Assembly (NCBI GenBank): GCA_022606425.2
Contig: JAHDVF020001220.1
Coordinates: forward strand, 124,001 to 188,000
Source of the DNA: Lepidostoma basale
Taxonomy: Eukaryota > Arthropoda > Insecta > Trichoptera > Lepidostomatidae
Direction of reading: 5' to 3'
DNA length: 64,000 nucleotides
Position 1 is the first letter of the stretch; each line of letters starts with the position of its first letter. The position numbers and the translations under genes are program-made. The notes under the pieces are model-generated. The model did no database searches and had not been told where the DNA came from. It saw only the letters and a list, made by a program, of their open reading frames with translations. Positions 47,487 to 58,060 of the stretch are shown one piece after another.

Positions 47487-47925
47487 TAACTAACTAACTA
47501 ATTAACTAACCATCACGCCGTCTCCCCGAAAGGGTAGGCAGAAAGAATGGACTCCCACACTTTAATCGATGCGGCACTCCATCCTTCTCTTTTCGCCATC
47601 GCGAGAGACGCGGTGTGATGGGTTGCGAACCTCATCGCCACCAAAAGGCATCTCCCGCGCACACTTCGATCGTTCAACGTCTACATAATAAATCTAAAAC
47701 AAATTATCTGAAATACAATGATATAAAATAAAATAACAAAAAAAAATAATTTAACACAAAATGTTATTTTTAGATGGTGCACATATTGTCTATTATATGA
47801 TTTAATTAATGTTCCACGTATCCACCTTTTTTTAATTAGTAGTAATTAGGCACTTAAAACCAACTAACACCAGCAAGAACTTTAAAAGAATATTGAAGAA
47901 ATTATTCAAATTGCCATTGGAACAA
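47487..47925 (-). mobile_element. Family S element, third copy, 5'-truncated
   Basis: Collinear with 14800-15230: same tail complement, same cgatgcggcactccatccttctcttttcgcc block, same cacacttcgatcgt, aaaatgtta.tttttagatggtg and cacttaaaac.aac.aac.agcaagaacttt segments. It stops about 130 bp short of the 5' end of the long copy. Confidence 0.75.
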
Positions 47926-48070
47926 ATGAATATCACAATAACAATATTTGTGTAGCTGTTTGATTTATCTAATAATCCAAAAAAATATTGAAGTTATATT
48001 TTTTGCTGGGTTTTTAATTAAACCTTTATTAGATAATCCAATGTTTTGGCGGAAACACATTGATATTTCA

Positions 48071-48318
48071 ACATTATTAACTGTTTAAATAAATAACTTT
48101 GTTATAAGTTTCACAAATGATTATATTATGTAGCGACAGCTGTTTCGCTAACCGATGTTAGCATCTTCAGGTCTGACAATCAACTGGTTGTAAGACCTGA
48201 ATGGAGTTGATTGTAAGACCTGACGATGCTAACATCGGTTAGCAAAACAGCTGTAGCGACAAAATATAATCAATTGTGATATTTATAACAAAGTTTTATA
48301 TTTAAACAGTTAATATTT
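48071..48318. mobile_element. Foldback element M2, copy 2
   Basis: Arms aacattattaactgtttaaat ... gtagcgacagctgtttcgctaaccgatgttagcatcttcagg and the complement ending aaacagttaatatt. The tip carries a tandem aagacctga duplication (48190-48221). Confidence 0.85.
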
Positions 48319-49276
48319 ATTTTTTGTTTTATCGTCCTTTCTACTAACGTAGAGTATTGACACGCGGGATGAAACTTTTGATATTATGTTTATTTTATTA
48401 CGCCTAAGAAGTAAAAAATTTACGTGCGTTTATACTTGCACACACAGATTTTTTTTAAACCATAACAAACATTAATAAGTAGCGTTTTGACTTGTAAATG
48501 ATCCAAAGTTTTATTATTGAAATTATTGAAATCCAGAATTTTGTCCAATATAAAACATCTATTGGAGCAATATTGCATTGTGATTGCGCCGAAAGTATTT
48601 AAACACATTCTTAAGATTTGTCTAAGAAGTCTTAAATTGTTATTTTTGCGTTATATTCCGTGGAGTCGTGCCCCGCCCGCCCCTTGCTCGATCGAATACT
48701 ATGGCCGATCGTATCAATGTGTATATAGTGCTTACTTAAAAAATCAATTTGAAATAACATATGTCGGTACGACAAAGATAACGATAGCACTGATTTGAGG
48801 GTAAACATGGACAGATATAGTTCAAATCACACGCCTAATCATTACAAATGGGCGCTTATCTCCCACCGGAGATAAGATATTACCTTTTCCACGAATCCTT
48901 CGCTCGCCACAATAATTCCGTTGTATTACAGTCAAATTAAACACAAATCTTAATATGTAAATACATAATACATCTAATGGACGAATAGAGAAGTTACATT
49001 CAATTTTTATTATTATATACTTGTTGAAAAAACTTTTTACCTCAACTGTGTTGTTAAACTAAGGAATGAAATAACGATTATTAATTTGAATTAATAAATA
49101 AAGCTTCTATTCTTGAATAGTGAAGTGACGAAAACATATTGTACATAATAAACAGAGATATAAGTTCATCTTAAGTAGAACAAAATAAGCTTTTTTTTTG
49201 TTTCGAATAGTTTCGGCAGCTGCAGAAACTGGTTGAAGCCATAGCCCTTAGTGGAATTTAACAAAAAAAAATAAAC

Positions 49277-49590
49277 AAACAAACCATCACGCTGTTTCCC
49301 CGCAGGGGTAGGCAGAGAGAATGGACCGCCACACTACTCTATCCTGTCAAACCTCTCTAGATTCCTCCACATTCATACAACGAGTCATATTCGCACGTCG
49401 ATTCCTCCGACTTCTAACATGACCAACCTTTAAAATTTGATTAATTTGGTCATTCTGGTCTGCCTCGACTCCGTAGTCCATTTACATCATTAACGTTTAC
49501 TTTCTTAACCATTCTTTCTCCATCCATGCGTTCCATACGTCCGAACTATCGCAGCGATCCTTTCATAATTTTGTTCATAATACCTTCATA
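49277..49590 (-). mobile_element. Family A retrotransposon end, TTTG-type tail
   Basis: aaacaaacaaacc tail complement, then family A block to ataattttgttcataataccttc; the GRPRKTWHDQ region carries a small deletion (ggtcattctggtctgcc). Confidence 0.8.
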
Positions 49591-50439
49591 CCAAAAATAA
49601 AATAATAATAAAATATTGTTGTGAATTCATTAGATAAAAATATTAAAAGCATTAACAAATCCCGTAGGAAGAATTTGTAAATGAAATATAGTAGAACGTC
49701 ATTTATCCGGACAAGCCGAGATGATCAAGCGCAAGAAAAAGACAAGGAAATCTTGTTCAAAAAAGATCTCTGATTAATTTTTGAGTACTGTAGTAATGTT
49801 AGCTTTTTAATGTACATGTACTACATACATTTAAAATGTGTAATATAATTATAAATCAATGAACTGAGGAAAAAAATCGATTTACACATTATTTTGATAA
49901 AATAATTAGTGCATGTTTGATTATATGGAAAATTTGGTATCTGAAAAACGCCGTTTTCATGTAGTTTACAAACCATAATTGAATTAATTCCACCAAACTC
50001 AGGGACACTGAATAATATTTTACTAAAAATTCCACCACTCGTAATGTAAATATGACTTGTAAACTGTAGTACCAGGCACCACCTACTTGCAGCAGCTTTA
50101 TCAGCAGAAAGTTGTATGAATATGCGAAGGACGCAACATGCAATGTTCAATCATTTTGACAACCTGAGGTTACCAGGTTTGTAATAAAAGTTTTACATGT
50201 GTTTCCAAAACGAATAATAAAAATATTTTGATGATACAAAGAAGTCGTTAATATAATACTAAAGCGACGGCGGTAACACGTTTCAAAAACAATTGTATCG
50301 TTATCTAATTAATCTGTTTTTTCATAAGCGTAGACAAGAGTGTAAAGGAAGTCACAGTTTAGTTGTGTCCCTTCACTGCACTTTGACTTTAAGTTTATAA
50401 TTCGTATGGTATATAGGTTTTAATTTGATTTATTAAAAA

Positions 50440-50595
50440 GTGATGTAAAACTTCATATTAAATAATCAATATGAATGAAAATATCTACTGTATAGAGGTT
50501 TATTATATTTTATGGGAATAACACTAGACTTAGCAAGGCGAAACATGTCATTCCCATGAAATATAATAAAACTTTTATAAAATTCGTTCAATGGT
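50440..50595. mobile_element. M1 foldback with deleted left core
   Basis: atgaatgaaaatatctactgtatagagg...tttatgggaataac joins directly to agacttagcaaggcgaaacatgtcattcccatgaaatataataaaactt. Confidence 0.65.
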
Positions 50596-50784
50596 TTTAA
50601 CATTACCCATTTTATACCAAAGTAAATATTTTTTATCATTTATACATCGTCATGTTATGAAATATGAAGGGAATTAGAAATAAAGAATTCACTGCATTTT
50701 TTTCATGGGAAATGACAAATTGCTTAAAGCAAAATTGATTTTTTTAAATATCTACAAAACAAAATGCTAGAAATTCTATACAAT

Positions 50785-51085
50785 AACTAACTATTTAACA
50801 ATCACGCAGTTTCTCTGAAGGGGTAGGCATAGAGGATGTACCGCACACTGTTATATCATGAAATAACTCTCGCGGCTCTTCCACATTCACACACCTTGAT
50901 AGGCTCGCTCGTTGATTGTTCCTACTTCGAACATGGCCGCCTTTCAGAAATTGATAAAGTTGGTTATGCCATGTCTTCTTTGGCCTTCCTCGAGTTCTTT
51001 TTCGATTCACACTACATTTATATAGCTTTTTAACCATTCTTTCCATACCTCAAATCATCTAAGCGACCCTTTCTTAATTTTATAA
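50785..51085 (-). mobile_element. Family A retrotransposon end, decayed
   Basis: Minus-strand frame MERMVKKLYKCSVNRKRTRG, RPKKTWHNQLYQFLKGGHVR, SRNNQRASLSRCVNVEEPRE. Short tail complement aactaactatttaac. Confidence 0.75.
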
Positions 51086-51189
51086 AGTATTATTTTCGCG
51101 GTCTCTAGTATTGAAAATATTCTGGTACTATTTATATTATGATATATCCATAAAGCTCGCAATGCTATGACGCGACATTGAAGTCAATC

Positions 51190-51560
51190 ATTGTGTATCC
51201 GACATTAATTTAGCCAATGTGCAGCCTGATTGAACAAAGGCTATTATATTATACGCCGTAGTAGACCCCCGGCGCGTACACCCCGTCCTATAAATTACGG
51301 CGTAAGCTGAATAAGTGAATGATACAGTCACTGGGTAGAATGATGATCCCGCGCGAGGGGAAGAATTCGGTTGTCTGTTTGCACAGCCATCACTCAGGGA
51401 GCCATTTATAGCCATATTTACCGCCCCTCTGTTGGCGCTGTAGCGGGGCCAACTTTATTATCGGGCTCCGCGGCCAACTACTGATCGTTCGAGTGCTTAA
51501 TCTGCTGGAAACCCCGCGCAATCATACTTCTTACAACGTTCGTCATGTCAAGGGTTAATA
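51190..51560. promoter_or_regulatory. Unique GC-richer intronic block
   Basis: gtagacccccggcgcgtacaccccgtcc and gccgcccctctgttggcgctgtagcggggcc-like segments; no repeat signature. Confidence 0.25.
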
Positions 51561-51574
51561 CTATTTAAATTTCT

Positions 51575-51775
51575 CTAATTATTTCAATATTTGTTTATGA
51601 ATATAATCACTGTTTTTTCCACTTTCGAATTAATTTTTCTCGACATTTTTCGAAGGCTTTACACCTTCATCATCGGGAGAACGATATAAATTATATAAAC
51701 GAACAATATAAACAGCATTTTAATCATAAAAAATTCGACATTATGGAATTTTACAGTGTTTACACCTCAAGTTTA
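51575..51775. mobile_element. Foldback element M3, copy 1
   Basis: Shares cgacatttttcgaaggctttacaccttcatcatcgggaga and the terminal ...attatggaattttacagtgtttac with the copy at 56195-56510. Confidence 0.65.
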
Positions 51776-51871
51776 TCTAAAAATATAATTTAAGATGTAA
51801 TTGTGAGTAAAATTTAATTGTATTTGAATGATTTATTATTTTATCTTTGATTGCATCATAATTAAAATTTA

Positions 51872-52130
51872 TAAAGGATCCCTGAAATAGTTTGGACATA
51901 CGGAAATAATGAACGAGAGAAGAATGGTTAAAATGTTGTATACAAGCAGTGGAAATAAATCAATATATCATGACCAAATTAATCAAATATCTATTTAAAG
52001 GCGGCCACATTCGAGGTCAGAAAAATCGACGAGCGTGCATGTTACGATGTGTGAATGTAGAGGAATATAGAGAGGTATGTCTGGACAAAGAAGTATGGTG
52101 GTTAGAAGATGGTTAGTTAGTTATTTCATT
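51872..52130 (+). mobile_element. Family A retrotransposon end, decayed
   Basis: aaaggatccctgaaatagtttggacatacgg through gcggccacattcgaggtcagaaaaatcgacgagcgtgcatg to gatggttagttagtta; small deletions. Confidence 0.72.
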
Positions 52131-52185
52131 TAAGTTATAATGGTTAGTTAGTTATTTCATTTTAGTTGTCATCACAAACAAACTC

Positions 52186-52363
52186 CGAAAAAGCTAAAAT
52201 GGCAGTGCACAATGGTGTTCTTGTACTGACCCTAAGAAAGCGAAGCATGGAACTGGCAAAGAAGGATTAAGGTAAAATAAATGCAGTAAAAAAAAGTATA
52301 TGTTAACGATTCTCCCTACTCCTTCGGGGAGACGGTGTGATGGTTAGTTAGTTAGTTAGTTAG
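52186..52363 (+). mobile_element. Family A retrotransposon end with large internal deletion
   Basis: aaatggcagtgcacaatggtgttcttgt...cgaagcatggaactggcaaagaagg is joined directly to the 3' end ctccttcggggagacggtgtgatgg and (TTAG)n. Confidence 0.75.
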
Positions 52364-52442
52364 TTGGTAATACAAACATATACATATATATTTAAAGGTG
52401 AATAAAGTGTAAGATTATTTATTTGAAGTATTAAAGAACCAT

Positions 52443-52460
52443 CACCACCACCACCACCAC
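52443..52460. repeat. (CAC)n microsatellite
   Basis: Six CAC/ACC units in an AT-rich context. Confidence 0.9.
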
Positions 52461-53029
52461 CTGTTGCAGGATTTGTCACGTGTTCTAGTGCTAATGGAAA
52501 TGTGTTGTATCTGGATGATGAACGTATTGGCCACTAGTCCTTTAGATGCTTGAAGTGATGTGAATGAAAGTAAAGATGAAAACAAAAACACTAACAGCAA
52601 TATACCATGTTTCCCTAATTCAGTATTTTGGTAAATGATCACTAATTAAATAAATAGGAATTTATTAACTTAATATCTTATTAAAAATACTATTCCGCTC
52701 GATTATACTGTACTCAATAAATTCACCCTTTTCCTCAGTCCAGAAAAACAGTATTTTAAGGATTTATGGCCGGTTTTATTTGTATAGCAGAGTACGCCGT
52801 AGCATGCACCCCAGAAGTTTGGAGCTGGTAATAAAATTAAGAACTGGCTATTCACTGAGAGTTAATAAGCCTCGGATTATACAATTACATTATGGACGAT
52901 ATTAATGCCTTGAAAACTGTAAACTTATTTCCTTTTAACGCTCATTTAATTATCGCCCATCTTGATTTAAGATGGGGTTTTACTACTGAATTTATACTAC
53001 CTGCTAACATTACTGTACTACTACTGTAC

Positions 53030-53760
53030 ACTTCGTATAGCTGCGGCGCTTCGGTTCCCCGGACTTGAGAATATCAACCGCGCGTATCTGAATGTGTTTA
53101 TAACTGGCAAACAATTTTAAGTAATATATACTTTAAATAAGAGGCTGTTAGAAAATAATGAGACAGAAGTTATCTTGTGGCCATAGAACGAAAGCGTGAA
53201 TTATCAGTGTGAATAAAAAATGATGTGCTACCCTCTCTGGCCACCCATGGACTCTGTGACGCGGCATGACGGAATAGACGCGAGATTAAATTGCTCGAGT
53301 GACAACTGAAACCATTGCGAACATTTGGATCAACCAGCACTCTCAATTTCATCACAGCTCTCGTCAAAATTGACGAATCACTCGACCGCCGCGGGCCGGT
53401 GATGAAAAAATAAAGGTCCAGGGTCGCTAATAGGGAACGGATGGCAGGCCGACCCTATTTGGAAGTCACCCTTCAAATAGAGTAGATTCCTCCCCCCGAG
53501 TGCCTTGGATCGTTAGCGTCGGGCGGTCAACCCCAATGTCCGAAGTGCTAGGCTTCTAAAAGTGATTAATCTTCCCTCCACCCTCGGAGAGATTTATCCC
53601 GGCAATGAGTGGGATGATGTAGTGACGCTGGATGAAGACCACTCCCGCGGAAGTGTATGAATATTTTATGGCGGCCAAGACTGGAATCCCCGCTTGACCG
53701 ACACGTCAACTCTCCGAAAGGTTAATTGATGATTATGCATTCAGTGTCCTCTCAAAACAT
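53030..53760. promoter_or_regulatory. Longest unique, complex block of the large intron
   Basis: About 730 bp of balanced composition with no repeat homology inside the window; a short minus-strand frame (53170-53367) is not recognised. Candidate conserved non-coding DNA. Confidence 0.3.
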
Positions 53761-55087
53761 TCAGTGGAATATTTAGCGCTTCGGATCCGCAAATATTTGA
53801 ACTGAAATTGCATGTTATCCTTCTTGAACTTTAATTAAAGTCTTGAATATTAAGTATCCATAATAGGTCGAGAGTTGCGCCGCGCTGTGCGCAGACGTCC
53901 GCTCGGTAACGTCGCCCACAGTCGAATATCTTCCCTATTTCACGAGAGTACACGTAGAATATCAAATAAAACACACAACATCTAGTTTTTCTTTTATGCG
54001 GGCTACGTGGGCCGTAAAACAGATAAAATAATCTGTAACATCATTATATTGCGTTTTATAATATATTTTAATCGGAATTTAACACTTTCAAAATACATAA
54101 GTAATTTTTAAAATGGCTTTTATATAAATTATGCTAATCTTAATCCCGAGTTATCTACTACTGTCAAAACTAACAATAAATATTGTATTCCTTGGTATAA
54201 ACACGGCACATTAAATTAAACTCAAATGTACGCGTATCTCAAGATAATGGTGTTCATTCACCGATTCACATTATAAATGTTAATAAACATTTAATTTTAC
54301 AGTCTTAGTTTTGTTGTGTCGGAGTGAAACTATTATTGTACTTCGTGAACAGGTTTTTTACGCCGCCAGATTGAAACTTTTATTTTATAGCCGGGTAAGG
54401 TTGTTTTACGGTTTAATAAATAATTAATAAATCAAAGGCCGAATAAGCAAAATATCTATTCACAGCTCTGGCTACGTAAACTGTTCGATTGACGTTCGTT
54501 GGATCGACCCTTCAATAGCAGTGATGATTAATCAATGTTGTTTTAAATTGTACGTTAACAATCGTCAAACGATGCTGAAATAATCATTACAAATAATCAT
54601 TTAAAATCAATAACGGAAATGCACGGGTCTTCTTTTAATAATTTACTATAACGTTTTTTCCTGTGTAGTGTTGATAGTACATCTACTGGTATGCTTAGCT
54701 TCGTGTAGATTTCGACCTTTTAATTTAAGAGTAGGTATTTAATGAAATACCTACTACTCGTGTCATCCACTTCCATTAAGGAGAAACCGCGACTACACCG
54801 CTGCCTGGCGGCGGCACTTGGCCCGCTCTGACAGGTGATGGCACACACTAACACTAATCCCTAAGTGCGGGTTTTGTAACGAACGGCTACATACAAATAG
54901 GCGTGTAGACAGTTGACACAATATGTAACACTAACTTAAGTACCGACCGACAAATACAATTTAGTAAAAAACCTTTTAAGTATAGTTAGTGGTCGGATTA
55001 AAAAAATGTGTATTTGTTTTTAAGGCTCTCTTTGTTTCAATTGACGTAATGCCATACTGTTCATATTACGGAACATTTAAAATCCTT

Positions 55088-55292
55088 CTTCTTCTTCTTT
55101 TAATAGATCTGACGATCTGTGACACAGAAATCATATCTCGTCGGATGATGAGATCCAGCTGTCCCTCCATCTCTTAGGCGGTCTTCCAGGTGGGCGGTGT
55201 CCGGAGGGGATTTCATAAGTGGCTGTATATGCAAGTCTGTCACCATTCGGGCTTCATGGTCCCTCCAGTATCTTCCTCTGGATCTACTCCAT
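55088..55292 (-). mobile_element. Family F retrotransposon end
   Basis: The minus strand encodes a YWRDHEARM motif, a GRPPKRWRDSW-equivalent, and ISVSQIVRSIKRRRR, then (GAA)n. The same 3' end occurs at 7239-7330. Confidence 0.7.
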
Positions 55293-55334
55293 TTAAAATT
55301 AAAAGCATGAATCTGTTGCTTTGCTTGTCCCCGA

Positions 55335-55402
55335 CAGTGTGGCGTTCCATTCTTTCTGCCTACCCCTCCGGGTAGACGGCGTGATGGTTAGTTTGTTAGT
55401 TA
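55335..55402 (+). mobile_element. Family A retrotransposon end, ~70 bp
   Basis: agtgtggcgttccattctttctgcctacccctccgggtagacggcgtgatggttagtttgttag. The shortest copy seen. Confidence 0.75.
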
Positions 55403-55409
55403 ATTTAGT

Positions 55410-55575
55410 GTAACGACTTTAAAACGGCAACGAGTAGGTCACATAAAAAAATTGACTAGAAGACAGCTGACTTGGAGATGGACGGGAAAGAGAAGTGCAA
55501 GGGGATAACGGTGGAAGGATTGCCTAAACAGACACGTCAGCGTAACCTGGATGCATTCTGAACAAGAGAGAAATT
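55410..55575 (+). mobile_element. Family B retrotransposon fragment
   Basis: Frame TLKRQRVGHIKKLTRRQLTW, GKRSARG, WKDCLNRHVSVTWMHSEQER aligns with TLKWQWPGHVARS...RRLLTW...WKDDLNRHVGITWMQSAQDR of 38770-39203. Confidence 0.75.
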
Positions 55576-55709
55576 ATAATAATATTGACCAAACAATCAT
55601 TTTCTAAAAGTCAAAGACAGGCGAGATAATGAAATGAAATTATAATTCTTCTTCCACTAAAAAATACATAGAATTTGGGGAGATTATACGAAAGGAAATG
55701 TTTATGTTG

Positions 55710-56050
55710 GTATTCACGTGGTGTGGGCGTAACATTTACTAAGCGCAGCATTATTCTGTTATCCGAAGGCTCCAGTGCTCTAAATCGAACGGCCGACTAA
55801 TTACGGAGCCTATTTCTTGTGCCGCGTAATTATTTAGAAAATTTGCATAAGGATTCTCCCGCGGGTTTTGTTATTGTATCTGGTCTGTCGGAGGCTTCCC
55901 TTAATCGAGTTTAATCCCTGTAAAATGTTGCGTGTAATTAAAACGGAATTTTCAGAGGCGAGAGGAAATAACGAACTAACAGGAACATCTGGGCCCGCCG
56001 CTTTATAGATTGGCTCACTCAATCTCTTCACCGCCCTCTTCTGCTCTCTT
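55710..56050. promoter_or_regulatory. Unique intronic block
   Basis: Balanced composition, includes cgaacggccgactaattacgg and gtgccgcgtaattatttag (homeodomain-like cores). Confidence 0.25.
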
Positions 56051-56194
56051 CAGACTGTTGTAATACATACCTATATACACTAAAATCTTTTGTACTTGAT
56101 TGGGTCTCCTGTATGATCCGCGACGTGTACGCATTAAATAAGTTTACACAGAATGTCGTATGATAGTCGCGACGTTAACATTAATTATTGTGAT

Positions 56195-56510
56195 AAAATT
56201 AACACTGGAATTCTACAATGACGAATTTTTTAAGAATTAAACTACTTTTGAGTTTATTTTTCACGATATGTTTCCAAGGTTTTTCACCTTCATCATCGGG
56301 AAAGAGATATAAACCCAAAATAAAAATAAACTCAAAAGTGGAAAAGAGAGTGTTTTAATTTTGAAACACAACACTGTATATTTTCTACTTTAGTTTATTA
56401 AATATCTTTATAAAATAATACAAATATTTTTTGAGTTATTTACTTAAGTGGAAAATATACAGTGTTGTGTATCAAATTCAAATTTTCAATGGAATTTCAC
56501 AGTGTTAACG
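56195..56510. mobile_element. Foldback element M3, copy 2, with inner hairpin
   Basis: Ends ttaacactggaattctacaatgacg and aatggaatttcacagtgttaacg are inverted repeats. A second inverted pair, acacaacactgtatattttc...act and agtggaaaatatacagtgttgtgt, lies inside (56366-56490). Confidence 0.75.
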
Positions 56511-56609
56511 CCTTAACTTTCATTTAATAAAAAAACATCATTAAAAAATGTGTTTTTTTTAAATTATAATAAACATTGTAATAATGAATGAATCGTACGT
56601 TGTGAAAGC

Positions 56610-56868
56610 AAAAATAAAAAAAAATGTAAATAAAGTATACGTTGACAATGTGAATGGAGTCGAGGAAGCCAGAGGAAAACATGGCATGATCAAATCAATT
56701 AAATTTTAAAGGTAGGCCATGTTAGAAGTCGGAAGAATCGACAATGATGAAATGACTCGCTGTATGAATGTGGAGGAAACTAAAGAGGTGTGTCAGGATA
56801 GAGTAGTGTGGCAGCCCATTATCTCTGCCTACCCTTCCGGAGAAACGGCGTGATGGTTTTGTTGATGT
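56610..56868 (+). mobile_element. Family A retrotransposon end, TTG-type tail
   Basis: agtatacgttgacaatgtgaatggagtcgaggaagcc through gtgtggcagcccattatctctgcctacccttccggagaaacggcgtgatggttttgttgatgttg. Confidence 0.8.
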
Positions 56869-56959
56869 TGCTACGTGTTGAATTTTTTCTGTTGCGACTC
56901 AATGTGTCGGTTGGCAACGTTGTATCAAGTGCGAAGTAATCGGGTATTTAATAAACAAG

Positions 56960-57420
56960 CCAAAGCATCTAATAACGCCATAACAATAATTAAACGAGCG
57001 TGAATGACGTCAGTTATTCGAGTTTCATTGGAGGGTAGGCGCAGAATTCGCCAATAAAAGTGGCGGAGCGGCATAAACGCTCCCTTTATGCAGCGCGGTG
57101 CAATGTTGAAAAATGGCCCCGTCCCGCCCTTCTCCGCTCCGGCGGGGGAGCAAACGGGCTCTTACAAGCACCATTGACAAAATATTGGGCAACTATTTAT
57201 TCCGAGCTATAAATCTAAATTCAAGTTCAACCTTATTGAGGGAGGGTGGATCTAAAAAACAACGAGTGCTCTGGAGGAGACAACCGAGAGTAATAAAACT
57301 AGCGGAACAGCGCAAGACAGATAGACGGGGAATTTTATGTTTAACTAATTATTACACTACAACCCTAGTGTGCAGACCACTTTCATTATTTTTCTTGTAA
57401 TCCGACGGCGAATTGATTTA
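56960..57420. promoter_or_regulatory. Unique GC-richer intronic block
   Basis: Includes a 95-codon frame (57113-57400) starting MAPSRPSPLRRGSKRALTST with no recognised domain, and aatgacgtcagttattcg (CRE-like). Regulatory role is only a guess. Confidence 0.2.
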
Positions 57421-57449
57421 TTTTGATAAAAACAAACTTAATATTATAA

Positions 57450-58060
57450 ATAATGGAATGGACCGCCATATTATTCTTTCCTGACATAATTCTTTCGATT
57501 CCTCATCATTAATATTATACGTCTTCATGGATAAAATTAAAAAAGGATCCCTGAGATGGTTTGGACATATGGAACGAATGGATGAGAGAAGAATGGTTAA
57601 AATGTTGTACACAAGCAGCGTGAGTGGAAAAAGAAGCTGAGGACGACCGAGGAAAACATGGCATGACCAAATTAATCAATTACTAAAAAGCAACCATATT
57701 CGAAGTCGGAATAATAGACGTGTGTGCATGGTACGATGTATGAATGTAGAGGAATCCCGAGAGGTATGCCAGGACAGAGCATTTTGGCGATCCATCCTCT
57801 CTGCCTACCCCTCCGGGGAAATGGCGTGATGGTTAGTTAGTTAGTTAGTTAATACATCTGGCTATGCACGCATGTCGATTTTCCGACTCTTCACGAGCCC
57901 ATCATTTAATATTTAATTAATTTTACCGTGACAGTTTTCCACGGTTTTTGTCTATTTCTTATTCCGTTTAGATCGTTAACATATTATTTCTTTAAAAATA
58001 TTTTATCATTTTTTTTTCATGTGTCCAAATTATCTTAATGGCTCTTATTTTGTTCAGGCC
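57450..58060 (-). mobile_element. Family A retrotransposon end split by a nested opposite-strand copy
   Basis: Minus-strand family A sequence occurs at 57450-57530 (end part) and resumes at 57860-58060 (tatgcacgcatgtcgattttccgactc onward to ttattttgttcag). The interval is a + strand family A copy. Confidence 0.75.
57537..57855 (+). mobile_element. Family A retrotransposon end nested in an older copy
   Basis: aaaaaggatccctgagatggtttggacatatggaacg through gacgaccgaggaaaacatggcatgacc to ggcgtgatggttagttagttagttagtt. Well preserved; belongs with the 17668 subfamily. Confidence 0.85.

Noticed and set aside
54730..54755. Small perfect hairpin (11-bp arms agtaggtattt/aaatacctact, 4-nt loop) as a microRNA
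   Set aside because: Far too short for a pre-miRNA and easily explained by chance in AT-rich DNA.
57113..57400. 95-codon + strand frame starting MAPSRPSPLRRGS
   Set aside because: Lies in a GC-richer unique block; composition explains the open frame and nothing in it resembles a known family.
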